30,797 bases of DNA, taken from IMG/VR virus record IMGVR_UViG_3300021335_002050, positions 1 to 30,797 of that record; one strand, given 5' to 3'. Of the stretch, positions 1-10,044 are shown piece after piece. The DNA comes from a virus. Numbering within the stretch: the stretch's first letter is position 1; the number at the start of each line of letters is the position of its first letter. The notes beneath the pieces are model-generated. The model searched no databases. It was not told where the DNA came from and saw only the letters and a list, made by a program, of their open reading frames with translations. Made by a program: the position numbers and the translations under genes.

Positions 1-402
1 CGTAAGCAAACCTATATTGAATGTAGTAAAATTATTGAAACTATAGTAACCAATAATCTAGCAATATCAGCTAATGGAGTGATGTTTAGAACTGATAAGC
101 CTTCTGTTTTGTCAACAATACTTGCTAAATGGTTTGATGAAAGGGTAGAGTATAAGGGCTATATGAAAAAAGCATACAAGGCTGGTGATAAAGAAAAAGG
201 TGCATTTTGGCATCAACGTCAACACACAATGAAAATTTTGCTGAATAGCTTGTATGGTGCAACTGCCCTTGGTAGTTTTAGATATGGTAATGTAATCCTT
301 AGTGAAGCAATCACACTTTCGGGACAACGTATTATTCAAGAAAGTGCCTTGTGTGCCAACAGACATATGAATAAAGTAATTAGAGGAGAAGTAGAGCTAT
401 GA
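1..402 (+). CDS. 43: DNA polymerase family B, upstream fragment (gp43-like, palm/fingers part), 5' partial
   Basis: The frame is open from base 1, so the N-terminal exonuclease domain and motif A lie before the window. The visible 133 residues hold the fingers helix with the K-x3-NSxYG motif B (KILLNSLYGA, near bases 232-261), which binds the incoming dNTP. The preceding stretch (ANGVMFRTDKPS, then an ER-x4-KGYM segment) aligns by eye to T4 gp43 just before the fingers. The frame stops at 400-402, before motif C (YxDTDS), which is in the next frame. The stop overlaps the next ATG as ATGA, with AGGAG about 10 nt upstream, so the halves look translationally coupled. Family and motif are clear; whether the split is biological or a sequence error cannot be settled here. 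Confidence 0.92.
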   Translation, partial: RKQTYIECSKIIETIVTNNLAISANGVMFRTDKPSVLSTILAKWFDERVEYKGYMKKAYKAGDKEKGAFWHQRQHTMKILLNSLYGATALGSFRYGNVILSEAITLSGQRIIQESALCANRHMNKVIRGEVEL

Positions 403-1325
403 TACACTTAGAAGAAACACCTTGGTGGATATGTGATGAAGGGGATAAGAATTTCTGTGCTTATGTAGACACAGACTCAAACTATTTCAACGCTGAACCC
501 CTTTTGTTACACCTCCACCCAGATTTTGAAAGCAAAACAGATGAAGAAAAAGACGATTTACTTGAGCAAGTCGCGCTTAAATACCAGGACATTATTACTG
601 CCCATTATGATGAGTTGGCTAGGGACTGCTTCAATGTCGGTACACATAGACTTGAAATGAAAACAGAGTGTGTTATTCGTTCTGCATATTTTAGAGCTAC
701 TCGTAGATATGCCCAATGGATAACTAAACAGGAGGGTATAGCTAAAGAATCACTTGATGTTAAAGGGCTTGAGTTTAAAAAGGCTAACTTTCCTCCTATA
801 TTTGGAGAATTTTTTAATAATATTTTAGAACAAATTCTAAAGGGTGCTGAACAAAAACATATTGATAAACTGGTCCTAGATTTTAGAAATTATGTTATGT
901 CTAAAGATTTAGATATAGCTAAATTAGGAAATCCCACTTCAGTAAAAACCCTAAATGAGTATGTAGTTCGTAAACCTAGAGCCGGTGAGGTAATGACTGA
1001 ACTTAAAAAAGGGGCCCCCGTTAATGTTAAAGCAGCAGTAAAATATAATGATTTGCTTAATTTTTGGGGCATCAAAAATCATAGTGAAATAGTACAAGGT
1101 GATAAAATTAAGTGGGTTTATTTAAAAGACAATCCTTACAAAATTGAACAAATAGGCTTCCTAGCCTTTGATATGCCAGATAAGTTTCGTATATTCCTTG
1201 AGGACTATGCCGATAGAAAAAAGTCATTTGAAACTATACTGCAAAGTAAGTTAGAAAATTTTTATCGTGACTTAGGATGGACCCTCAATTTAAACCCAAA
1301 TATAAATAAATTTTTTAATTTCTAA
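399..1325 (+). CDS. 43: DNA polymerase family B, downstream fragment (motif C, palm/thumb)
   Basis: 308 residues completing the replicative polymerase. Motif C, YVDTDSNYF, lies at about residues 22-30 and carries two catalytic aspartates. A RATRRYA segment (about 99-105) matches the basic KxRYA region of T4 gp43 that contacts primer-template. The protein ends in NINKFFNF, resembling the C-terminal clamp-binding tail of T4 gp43 (ending LFDMFDF), so it probably tethers to the clamp encoded next. It starts at the ATG overlapping the stop of the upstream fragment. The first 20 residues make an unusually long and acidic linker before motif C. Its stop overlaps the clamp start (TAATG). Confidence 0.92.
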   Translation: MIHLEETPWWICDEGDKNFCAYVDTDSNYFNAEPLLLHLHPDFESKTDEEKDDLLEQVALKYQDIITAHYDELARDCFNVGTHRLEMKTECVIRSAYFRATRRYAQWITKQEGIAKESLDVKGLEFKKANFPPIFGEFFNNILEQILKGAEQKHIDKLVLDFRNYVMSKDLDIAKLGNPTSVKTLNEYVVRKPRAGEVMTELKKGAPVNVKAAVKYNDLLNFWGIKNHSEIVQGDKIKWVYLKDNPYKIEQIGFLAFDMPDKFRIFLEDYADRKKSFETILQSKLENFYRDLGWTLNLNPNINKFFNF

Positions 1326-2077
1326 TGATATCAAAAAACAAATTACAATCAGTTATTTCTAAGTATTATCTTGGGGGTAAAGTAGAATCTGTTAAATGGC
1401 AAATTGAAGGGGGTACTTTAACTATTGACTTTATGGCTCCTACTAAGGATATGATTGGTAGGGTAATTGCTTGGGAATTTCCTATCACAACTGAAGGCAC
1501 ATTAGCTATTTTTAATACAACTCAACTTAATAGACTGTTAAATGTGCTGTCAGGTGACCTAGTACTTGATGCTGAAAAAACTAAAGCAATACTTACTAAA
1601 CTTAATATTCAAGACGCTAAATCTACTATTAATTATTCACTTGCTGACCCCCTTATGATACCTAAAGTAGGTGAGGTAAATGAAGATGTTGAATGGCAAG
1701 CACAAGCTACTTTTGATAATGAGGATTTTCAAACATTTATTAGAGCAGCTGGAGCCATCCAAGGAAATGAGTTAGTTACAGTAAACCCAACACAAGATAT
1801 TATCGGTAATTCAATACTTCAATTTACATTTGGGGAGCGTATGGAATTTTCTAATAAAGTAGAATTCCATGTTGCTGCTAAATTTGAAGATAATGTTAGA
1901 GAGGATAATAAAATCCCCTTTAGTAGTGAAATGCTTAGAGAAATATTCAATGCCAACAAAACGTCAGATGAATGTCAAATGAGTTTTGTGGATGAGGGCT
2001 TGCTTCGTCTTATCTTCCGTTCTGAAGATGAAAACATAGACTCTATGTATTTTGTCGTACGAAAAGCAGATTATTAA
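1325..2077 (+). CDS. 45: sliding clamp (DNA polymerase processivity factor, gp45-like)
   Basis: 250 residues, slightly longer than T4 gp45 (228). The segment TINYSLADPLMIPK (about residues 101-114) aligns by eye with the T4 clamp region TIFWPAADPSTVVAP. The alternating strand pattern and the acidic C-terminal half fit a two-domain clamp subunit that trimerises around DNA. It should hold the polymerase on template and, as in T4, may link to late transcription. It lies directly after the polymerase (TAATG overlap) and in the same run as the clamp loader. The assignment rests on the ADP motif, the size and this classic gene order. Confidence 0.85.
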   Translation: MISKNKLQSVISKYYLGGKVESVKWQIEGGTLTIDFMAPTKDMIGRVIAWEFPITTEGTLAIFNTTQLNRLLNVLSGDLVLDAEKTKAILTKLNIQDAKSTINYSLADPLMIPKVGEVNEDVEWQAQATFDNEDFQTFIRAAGAIQGNELVTVNPTQDIIGNSILQFTFGERMEFSNKVEFHVAAKFEDNVREDNKIPFSSEMLREIFNANKTSDECQMSFVDEGLLRLIFRSEDENIDSMYFVVRKADY

Positions 2078-2088
2078 TATTTATTAGC

Positions 2089-2481
2089 ATGAACGAATCT
2101 AAATGGCGTAAGTTTATATTAAGTGAAGCTGTTACAACAACAGTAAAAGATGTTACTTTTGATATACTTAAGGATACCTTTAAAAATAAATATCAAAAAT
2201 TAAAAACTAGTAGTGTATCCGGGGGAAGGAAATTATACAATGACCCTGTAGCCTTCCCAGGGGCAACTGGTATGACTTATATATCAGATGATGTAGCTTT
2301 AGAAAGGTGGAAAAATAAACACATAGAATTTAGTAATTCTGAAATAATCCTAGACCCAGACTCAAAGGAATGGTTTAATTTAGTTCAAATACCTGATATT
2401 AAAAAAGATTATGATGAACGTTATAAGGGAATAGGGGATTACTACGACAAAAAAAGACCAGGAGAATTTACTGGTGATTAA
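2089..2481 (+). CDS. hypothetical phage protein
   Basis: 130 residues, not recognised. The N-terminus (NESKWRKFILSE) resembles the short amphipathic start of many small proteins in T4-type phages, but that is not diagnostic. The C-terminal half is charged and rich in D, K and Y. No signal peptide or membrane segment. It is the last gene before a promoter-like site at 2482-2513, so it probably ends the polymerase-clamp operon. It is preceded by TAATATTTAT exactly 4 nt before the ATG, a motif shared with the starts at 23286 and 27750. Confidence 0.7.
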   Translation: MNESKWRKFILSEAVTTTVKDVTFDILKDTFKNKYQKLKTSSVSGGRKLYNDPVAFPGATGMTYISDDVALERWKNKHIEFSNSEIILDPDSKEWFNLVQIPDIKKDYDERYKGIGDYYDKKRPGEFTGD

Positions 2482-2513
2482 TTTGGTAATTTTCTAAAAA
2501 TTACGTATATTTA
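2482..2513 (+). promoter_or_regulatory. Bacteroidota-type promoter P1 (TTTG-N20-TATATTTA), overlapping a hairpin
   Basis: TTTG at 2482-2485, exactly 20 bp, then TATATTTA at 2506-2513. This fits the -33 TTTG / -7 TAnnTTTG layout of Bacteroidota primary-sigma promoters. The spacer is a perfect inverted repeat, GTAATTTT-CTA-AAAATTAC (2486-2504), which could be an operator or a terminator for the gene upstream. The next start is the Hsp20 gene at 2588, leaving a leader of about 70 nt. Confidence 0.65.
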
Positions 2514-2587
2514 TTGGCGATCTTAGGACACCAACCTAGTTATTATATTATTTAACCGTCACCTTAGGGGACACAAAACAAAACAAA

Positions 2588-3022
2588 ATGACACATTTGC
2601 TATTAAACAGGGACTTTGCTAGTCCATTTGACGTACTCGTCAGAAATTTTTTCGATTCACAGGGGGAATTTGAAGCCCCAAGTCGACCTACAGTAACACA
2701 TCCAATTGATGTGTTTGAAGATGAAAATGGCCTTACACTCGAAGTAGCTTGTACAGGTATCGATAAAAAGGATGTAAAAATTAATATTGAAGGAGACATC
2801 CTTAGACTTTCCTATGATAAAGGAAAACCACAACCCAAACCTGAAGAAAATGGGGTTCGTTATTACCATGCTGGTATTAAAAAGAGCAATTTTAATTTAG
2901 GTTGGAAAATCTCTCGTAGATTCAATCTAGCTAAAGCTAATGCTGAAATGGTAAATGGTTTGCTTATAATTAGTATTCCATTTGCACTTGAATCAAAACC
3001 AAAATCAATTACTATTAAGTAA
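2588..3022 (+). CDS. Hsp20-family small heat-shock protein
   Basis: 144 residues, the usual length for a bacterial small heat-shock protein. The alpha-crystallin domain spans about 37-135: a start at PIDVFEDENGLTLEVACTG, a middle of strands KDVKINIEGDILRL, and an end with NAEMVNGLLIISIP, the signature beta-strand pair before the family's I-x-I/V tail. ATP-independent holdases of this family bind unfolding proteins and pass them to chaperonins. Here the gene sits just upstream of GroES-GroEL, so a joint folding module for virion or replication proteins is plausible. Small Hsp20 proteins are known in T4-like cyanophages. It has its own promoter-like site upstream (2482-2513). Confidence 0.9.
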   Translation: MTHLLLNRDFASPFDVLVRNFFDSQGEFEAPSRPTVTHPIDVFEDENGLTLEVACTGIDKKDVKINIEGDILRLSYDKGKPQPKPEENGVRYYHAGIKKSNFNLGWKISRRFNLAKANAEMVNGLLIISIPFALESKPKSITIK

Positions 3023-3033
3023 TTTTCTTTAGG

Positions 3034-3065
3034 GTTGGTGTCCTGAAGATTCTTTCGTATATTCC
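3034..3065 (+). promoter_or_regulatory. Bacteroidota-type promoter P2 (GTTG-N20-TATATTCC) before the chaperonin genes
   Basis: GTTG at 3034-3037, 20 bp spacer, TATATTCC at 3058-3065. The spacer holds TCCTGAA (3041-3047), then 6 bp, then TTCGTATATT, an arrangement shared base for base in spacing with the sites at 26371 and 30652. Transcription would start about 15 nt before the gene at 3088 and run through groES-groEL. Confidence 0.65.
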
Positions 3066-3087
3066 CGCGTACTAAAAAAACAAAGTT

Positions 3088-3341
3088 ATGAATTTTATTA
3101 AGGATCCACTCCTCGGAGAGTATTTTATTCAAATTGATGAATATAATTACTCTGTTTACAAAACCATTATGCCAGATAGTGGTACACCTTATGACCATTG
3201 TGTAGGACATTGCCGTAGTCTTGAAGCAGCACTTAACAAAGTTGTTGATAGTAAGATGAAGCAAGGTTCTTACACTAGTATTAAGGATTATATTATTGAA
3301 CTTAGAAATATTAAAAACGAATTTAAACAAAACTTTTTGTA

Positions 3342-3342
<1 letters not shown>
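3088..3342 (+). CDS. hypothetical protein upstream of groES
   Basis: 84 residues, not recognised. The pattern (a short beta-rich N-terminal half with PLLGEYFIQIDEYNYSVYKTI, then a helical half ending in charged residues) suggests a small alpha/beta domain. It is the first gene after promoter P2 and overlaps groES by one base (TAATG), so it is cotranscribed with the chaperonin. A chaperonin-related role is possible from context only. Confidence 0.7.
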
Positions 3343-5257
<1,915 letters not shown>

Positions 5258-5266
5258 TTTTAGCTA

Positions 5267-5536
5267 ATGGCTGAATTTGAAACAGTAGAACAAAAACAAC
5301 TAATTGCCGAAAGGGTACCACCGGGAGACCGGTGGTCCCTTATCGGTAATAGTACAGTTTATGAATCCCTAACAGATACGTTAGAAGCATATTTCCAAAA
5401 AACTAAGTTTAATAAAGCATTTTACTTAGATCCTATTGGAAGTGCTTTGTATGCTGTAGATAGAGTTGAGGTAGAAGTTGAACAAGAACCAGTTAAGGAG
5501 TATAGTTTTTACGGAGAGTTTAAACAAGGAATATAA
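5267..5536 (+). CDS. hypothetical protein between groEL and clamp loader
   Basis: 89 residues, acidic, no recognised domain. It has a stretch with several E/V alternations (RVEVEVEQEPV, about 68-78). It starts 9 nt after groEL and its stop overlaps the clamp-loader start (TAATG), so it is in the same operon. No signal peptide or membrane helix. Confidence 0.65.
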   Translation: MAEFETVEQKQLIAERVPPGDRWSLIGNSTVYESLTDTLEAYFQKTKFNKAFYLDPIGSALYAVDRVEVEVEQEPVKEYSFYGEFKQGI

Positions 5537-6450
5537 TGGAAAATAGTTTATGGGTAGAAAAATACCGTCCTGATGTACTTACAAATTATGTGGGTAATGA
5601 GCATTTAAAAAATATCGTTAAACGATATTTAGAAGAGAACGATATTCAAAATCTAATCTTCTATGGACCCGCTGGTACTGGAAAAACTACACTCGCCAAA
5701 CTTCTGGTTAAGAATCTTGATTGTGAGTATCTTTACATTAATGCCTCTGATGAACGAGGTATTGAAACAATCCGAGATAAAGTATCGGGGTTTGCTAGCA
5801 CAATGTCGTTTAAACCACTTAAAGTGGTTATTTTGGATGAAGCTGATTTTCTTACTATCCAAGCGCAAGCTTCTCTCCGGAATGTTATTGAAACGTTTTC
5901 TAAAAGTACTCGGTTTATTTTAACTTGCAACTATGTAGAGCGTATCATTGATCCTTTACAGTCACGTTGCCAGGTACTTAAAATTGTACCCCCAACTAAA
6001 GGTGCAGTTGCACAACATCTCTTTAATATATTATCCAAGGAAAATATACAACACAGCACTGACCACCTTAAAGACCTTGTAAACCAATACTACCCAGACG
6101 TACGTAAGATGCTTAACGTATGCCAAATGTCTGCTAAAGATGGTGAGCTTGTATTAGATAAACAAACACTTGTATCATCTAACTATATTGATAAAGTAAT
6201 TGAATTGCTAGTTAATCCAAATTCATTTAAACTAATTCGCCAAGTGATTGCCGATTCCAATGTAAATGATTTTGATGCGCTATATAAAGCTCTATATGCG
6301 CGTATGGACGAGTATACATCACGACCTGCAGAAGCAATTATTATTATTGAAGAATATATGTACCATTCAAATTTTCGAATTGATAAAGAAATTAATATAA
6401 TGGCATGTATTTCTAAACTACTTGAAGTTTCTGGTAAAATTGTTATATAA
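5536..6450 (+). CDS. 44: clamp loader large subunit, AAA+ ATPase (gp44/RFC-like)
   Basis: 304 residues (T4 gp44 is 319). Walker A GPAGTGKT at 44-51, Walker B VVILDEAD at 97-104 and the SRC motif at 143-145 with the arginine finger mark an RFC/gp44-type AAA+ subunit. The N-terminal LWVEKYRPD is the classic RFC box I. With gp62 (6847-7257) it should form the loader that opens the clamp (1325-2077) and closes it on primer-template using ATP. The C-terminal part is helical, as for a collar domain. The next frame overlaps its last 29 bases. Confidence 0.95.
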   Translation: MENSLWVEKYRPDVLTNYVGNEHLKNIVKRYLEENDIQNLIFYGPAGTGKTTLAKLLVKNLDCEYLYINASDERGIETIRDKVSGFASTMSFKPLKVVILDEADFLTIQAQASLRNVIETFSKSTRFILTCNYVERIIDPLQSRCQVLKIVPPTKGAVAQHLFNILSKENIQHSTDHLKDLVNQYYPDVRKMLNVCQMSAKDGELVLDKQTLVSSNYIDKVIELLVNPNSFKLIRQVIADSNVNDFDALYKALYARMDEYTSRPAEAIIIIEEYMYHSNFRIDKEINIMACISKLLEVSGKIVI

Positions 6451-6658
6451 AGATTTAATACAATTTGGAGACCGAACCTTTCTATTGTATCGTACCGTTA
6501 AAGTTACAGATAAAATAGAACCTAACACACTAAAAGAATACTGGCACTGTGACACAGTGTTAAAAAAAGAAAACTTATATTATTTTTGCAACGAAATTAA
6601 ACAAATAGATTATGAAGAAATCAGATATGAATACACAAGCAACTCAACCCCAAGTTGA
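6422..6658 (+). CDS. small hypothetical protein between clamp loader genes
   Basis: 78 residues at the longest, overlapping the end of gene 44 by 29 bases; a TTG at 6440 could be the true start instead. Rich in aromatic and charged residues (TFLLYRTVKV, KEYWHCDTVLKKENLYYFCNE). Not recognised. Overlap on both sides argues for a genuine coupled gene. Confidence 0.55.
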   Translation: MKFLVKLLYKDLIQFGDRTFLLYRTVKVTDKIEPNTLKEYWHCDTVLKKENLYYFCNEIKQIDYEEIRYEYTSNSTPS

Positions 6659-6860
6659 CCTTAGTAAAACTACAGTCATCCCTAATGATTCTGAAGGACA
6701 AATCTTTCAACAAGGATTTGTTTTAAGAAAAGTTTCTCGTTTTATTACGGGAGGTGAGGATGCTATCTTACCTATTCCTGTATTTTATGACCCTAATACT
6801 GGAAAGATCTTTGCTGAAGCTCTCCCTCCTGAATTGAGAGACGAGTATGACACTTTTTGA
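6612..6860 (+). CDS. small hypothetical protein upstream of gp62
   Basis: 82 residues from the first ATG; the second ATG at 6627 (77 residues) would shorten the overlap with the upstream gene. Segments FQQGFVLRKVSRFITGG and PIPVFYDPNTGKIF suggest a small beta-rich fold. Its stop overlaps the gp62-like gene by 14 bases. Function unknown. Confidence 0.6.
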   Translation: MKKSDMNTQATQPQVDLSKTTVIPNDSEGQIFQQGFVLRKVSRFITGGEDAILPIPVFYDPNTGKIFAEALPPELRDEYDTF

Positions 6861-7257
6861 TTGGCTTAAAGAGCTAACAGGTAAGAAACGAGATTGGGAC
6901 TCCTTCACCGATAAGGAGAAGGAGTCCTTTAATCCTTATATGGTTAATAGATTTATATCTATGCACCAACCATTTGCTGAATTAGCAAATTATGTACAAA
7001 CTATACCTTATACTGATAAGGAAAAATATTATAAAGTATATTGTGGTCTACTCCCCAAACAAAATGTTTGGTTAAAATATATTAAGCCTAAAGTGAAACA
7101 ACCTAATAAAAAATTATTGGATACAATTGCTTCTTTGTATGAGGTTTCTACCAAACAAGCAGCTGATTGGGTATCTATACTTGATAAAAAATATATTAAG
7201 GAGGCACTCCAAAAACAGGGCTTACAAAAAGACGAAATTAAAGAATTATTTAAATGA
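6847..7257 (+). CDS. 62: clamp loader small subunit (gp62-like)
   Basis: 136 residues. The start MTLFDWLKELTGKKRDWDSF, then NPYMVNRFISMH (about 30-41), LPKQNVWLKYIK (68-79) and a C-terminal KDEIKELFK match the pattern I know from gp62-type clamp loader subunits of marine T4-like phages, which are shorter than T4 gp62 (187). It has no nucleotide-binding motif, as expected: one gp62 joins four gp44 subunits and contacts DNA. The position just after gene 44 supports this. The call is from pattern memory, so a profile search should confirm it. Confidence 0.75.
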   Translation: MTLFDWLKELTGKKRDWDSFTDKEKESFNPYMVNRFISMHQPFAELANYVQTIPYTDKEKYYKVYCGLLPKQNVWLKYIKPKVKQPNKKLLDTIASLYEVSTKQAADWVSILDKKYIKEALQKQGLQKDEIKELFK

Positions 7258-7457
7258 TGGATAGCATAGTCACCTCAGTTATAGAACAATTCAAAGCCCG
7301 ATCTGAGTTTGGGGAACAAAAGTATGGAGTTAATATGGATCGAGAGGACCTTCAATTCCCAGAATGGATTACCCATATGAAAGAAGAATTGATGGATGCC
7401 ATACTTTATTTAGAGAAATTAGAAAAAATATATGGCCAAGAAACCTCAAATACTTAA
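7254..7457 (+). CDS. MazG-like small phage protein
   Basis: 67 residues. The KYGVNMDREDL stretch followed by a helix EELMDAILYLEKLE (about 44-57) matches a common family of short phage proteins related in pattern to MazG/all-alpha NTP pyrophosphatases, where EExxD residues bind Mg2+. It is much shorter than catalytic MazG proteins, so it might act as an oligomer or be non-catalytic. Coupled to gene 62 (ATGA) and overlapping the next gene by 26 bases. Confidence 0.6.
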   Translation: MMDSIVTSVIEQFKARSEFGEQKYGVNMDREDLQFPEWITHMKEELMDAILYLEKLEKIYGQETSNT

Positions 7458-8367
7458 GGAAATACAAAATAAGGAATTACCTGAGGTAAATTACGCTTAC
7501 CAAAAGACAATTTCTTATTCGCAAATGTCAATGTACAGGAGTTGCCCACATAAGTGGGCACTTCAGTACAAAGATGGACATTATCAAAATGAACAATCTA
7601 TCCATTTTACTTTTGGTACTGCTATGCATGAGGTAATCCAAGATTGGCTTACTGTGCTGTATGAACAATCAGGGGTAAAAGCAGATGCTATGAATTTAGA
7701 GGAATTATTCCAAGAAAAATTTATAGGATTATACAAAGAAGGATATAAACAAAATAAAGACACCCACTACTCATCCCCAGAAGAACTTAGAGAATTCTTT
7801 GAAGATGGTGTAGCCATACTTAAATTTCTTAAAAAAAAACGTAAACAATATTTTGGTAACCGTGGTTGGCACCTTGCAGGTATTGAGTTACCTATTGTAA
7901 TGAACGTTGGTAACAATTTAGTATATAAGGGTTTTATTGACCTCGTATTGTATCATGAACCCACAAATAAATTTTATGTATACGATATAAAAACGTCTAC
8001 TAGAGGGTGGGGAGATAAAGCTAAAAAAGATGAAAACAAGCAAATGCAGCTTGTACTTTATAAAAAGTTCTTTAATGAACAGTACGGAATCCCACTTGAA
8101 AATATAGAAGTAGAATTCTTTATTGTACGTAGGAAAGTATGGGAAAATAGTGATTACCCAATTTATAGAGTACAACAACACAGACCTGCTGCAGGTAGAA
8201 ATAAACTTAAAAAAGCTGATCGTATATTGGAGGAGTTTATTACTGAGTGTTTTACCCCTAAAGGTAAATACCAAGATAAAGAGCACCCTAAAGTAGTATC
8301 ATCTATGTGTAAGTGGTGTCCTTTTAATGATAATAAAGAATTATGTAATAAACATATATCTTCCTAA
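7432..8367 (+). CDS. Cas4/RecB-like PD-(D/E)XK nuclease with probable Fe-S cluster
   Basis: 311 residues. ISYSQMSMYRSCPHKWALQY (27-46) is the typical N-terminal box of RecB/Cas4-type nucleases and gives C38. GFID (167-170) and YDIKTS (184-189) supply the D-x(n)-(D/E)xK active site; E152 may complete it. C293, C296 and C305 near the C-terminus, with C38, form the four-cysteine arrangement of Cas4/AddB that holds a 4Fe-4S cluster. It is likely a DNA exonuclease for recombination, repair or host DNA breakdown. There is no cas1/cas2 or CRISPR array here, so a CRISPR role is not supported. It lies at the end of the replication operon. Confidence 0.85.
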   Translation: MAKKPQILKEIQNKELPEVNYAYQKTISYSQMSMYRSCPHKWALQYKDGHYQNEQSIHFTFGTAMHEVIQDWLTVLYEQSGVKADAMNLEELFQEKFIGLYKEGYKQNKDTHYSSPEELREFFEDGVAILKFLKKKRKQYFGNRGWHLAGIELPIVMNVGNNLVYKGFIDLVLYHEPTNKFYVYDIKTSTRGWGDKAKKDENKQMQLVLYKKFFNEQYGIPLENIEVEFFIVRRKVWENSDYPIYRVQQHRPAAGRNKLKKADRILEEFITECFTPKGKYQDKEHPKVVSSMCKWCPFNDNKELCNKHISS

Positions 8368-8400
8368 TTTTGCGAATATTTATATCAAAATATATTAACT

Positions 8401-8583
8401 ATGAAAAAAGATTTAACATTAACAAGCGTAAAAATTCAAAGTGATTTGTTTGAAGAATTCAAAGTAGCATGTGTTAGGCATAAGTTTTCTTTCCAAAAAC
8501 TTGCTGACCGCTGTGTCCATCTATATCTTACAGATGAGGATTTTAAAAAACAAGTCCACAATCATATTAATTTAGATTTATAA
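8401..8583 (+). CDS. ribbon-helix-helix (CopG/Arc-like) DNA-binding protein
   Basis: 60 residues. TSVKIQSDLFEEFKVACVRHKFSFQKLADRCVHLYL has the beta-strand followed by two helices of RHH repressors (strand 8-13, helices about 15-27 and 31-43). Such dimers insert the strand in the major groove. It stands alone between the replication operon and the glycan cluster, preceded by an AT-rich gap of 33 bases, and might regulate either block. Targets unknown. Confidence 0.65.
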   Translation: MKKDLTLTSVKIQSDLFEEFKVACVRHKFSFQKLADRCVHLYLTDEDFKKQVHNHINLDL

Positions 8584-8595
8584 TTAAAAAACAAA

Positions 8596-10044
8596 ATGGT
8601 TATTGAAAAAATGGAAGGCTACATCCCTAAGGATGAGCGTAAAAAAATACTCCTGATGTGCGATGACATTAGGACCCATTCAGGTATAGCAACAGTTGCT
8701 AAAGAAATTGTAATGCATACATGCCACCATTACAATTACATAAATATAGGGGCTGCAATAAATCACCCTGATCAAGGGAAAAAATTAGACTTATCACAGG
8801 AAACTAATAAAATAGCAGGAATTGAAGACAGCTCAGTTACTGTTATTCCTTTTTCGGGGTATGGTAATCCTGAATTGGTAAGACAATTATTAAAGCAAGA
8901 AAAACCTGATGCTATCTTTATTATTACTGATCCTAGATATTGGACTTGGTTATTTCAAATGGAAAATGAGGTAAGAACTAAAATACCTATTATTTATTTA
9001 AATATTTGGGATGACTACCCTGCCCCTATGTACAATAAAGAGTACTATGAGTCTTGTGATTTACTTATGGGTATCTCAAAACAAACTGTTAATATTAATA
9101 CATTAGTGTTAGGGGATAAAGCAAAAGATAAACTTATAAAATATGTCCCCCATGGTCTAAACCATTTAAATTATAAACCCGTTGAGGAAAATGATCCTCA
9201 ATTAATAGAATTTAAAAAATCTATTTTTGGAGATAAAGAGTATGACTTTGCAGTTCATTTTAACTCTCGTAACATTAGACGCAAACAGGTTCCTGATACC
9301 ATTTGGGCTTTTAAACAGTTCGTTGATAAGTTAGAATTAGAGCAAGCTAAAAAATGTGCTCTAGTTCTCCATACTCAAGCTGTAGACAACAACGGAACAG
9401 ATCTCCCAGCAGTAATTGATGCTTTATGTGGTGAAGACCCTCGTTATAATGTTGTTATTGTAAGTAAACATTTTACTCCTGAGCAAATGAATTTGTTATA
9501 CAATTCTACAGATGTACAAATTCAACTTACTTCTAATGAAGGATGGGGTTTAAGTTTAACCGAAGCTATGTTAGTAGGTAATCTTATTATAGCTAACACA
9601 ACAGGTGGAATGCAAGACCAAATGAGATTTATAGACAATAAAGGTAACTGGTTCACCCCAGATGCTGAAGTACCCTCTAATAATACTAAAAAATATACCG
9701 AACATGGGGAGTGGGCATTCCCAGTCTTCCCCGCTTGCAGATCTATTCAAGGTTCTCCCCCAACTCCTTACATTTGGGATGATAGATGTAAAGCTGAAGA
9801 TGCAGCTGAACAATTATATAATGTTTGGAGTTTAAGTAAGGAGGAAAGAAAAACCAGAGGTTTAAAAGCCAGAGAATGGGCTTTAAGTGACGAAGCAGGT
9901 TTTACAGCCCGCCACCAAGGTTATAGGGTCATGGACAATATAGATGAACTTTTTAATACTTGGAAACCTAGAAAAAGATACGAAATTATCACAATTGATA
10001 AGAAAAAAGATAAAAAAGTTATACCACATAAATTAGAATATTAA
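8596..10044 (+). CDS. glycosyltransferase, GT-B fold (GT4-like)
   Basis: 482 residues. The C-terminal domain has a NSRNIRRKQVPDTIWAF segment, then NEGWGLSLTEAM where E315 and E323 form the E-x7-E motif of retaining GT4 enzymes. The N-terminal DDIRTHSGIATVAKEI is the Gly-rich acceptor-side loop. It should move a sugar from an NDP-sugar to a glycan, lipid or protein acceptor in the cytoplasm. First gene of the glycan cluster, coupled to the next glycosyltransferase (TAATG). The sugar donor cannot be read from sequence. Confidence 0.88.
   Translation: MVIEKMEGYIPKDERKKILLMCDDIRTHSGIATVAKEIVMHTCHHYNYINIGAAINHPDQGKKLDLSQETNKIAGIEDSSVTVIPFSGYGNPELVRQLLKQEKPDAIFIITDPRYWTWLFQMENEVRTKIPIIYLNIWDDYPAPMYNKEYYESCDLLMGISKQTVNINTLVLGDKAKDKLIKYVPHGLNHLNYKPVEENDPQLIEFKKSIFGDKEYDFAVHFNSRNIRRKQVPDTIWAFKQFVDKLELEQAKKCALVLHTQAVDNNGTDLPAVIDALCGEDPRYNVVIVSKHFTPEQMNLLYNSTDVQIQLTSNEGWGLSLTEAMLVGNLIIANTTGGMQDQMRFIDNKGNWFTPDAEVPSNNTKKYTEHGEWAFPVFPACRSIQGSPPTPYIWDDRCKAEDAAEQLYNVWSLSKEERKTRGLKAREWALSDEAGFTARHQGYRVMDNIDELFNTWKPRKRYEIITIDKKKDKKVIPHKLEY

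Noticed and set aside
7918-8286. 122-residue frame on the minus strand
   Set aside because: It is antisense to the nuclease gene, with F/I-rich low-complexity composition typical of a shadow frame.
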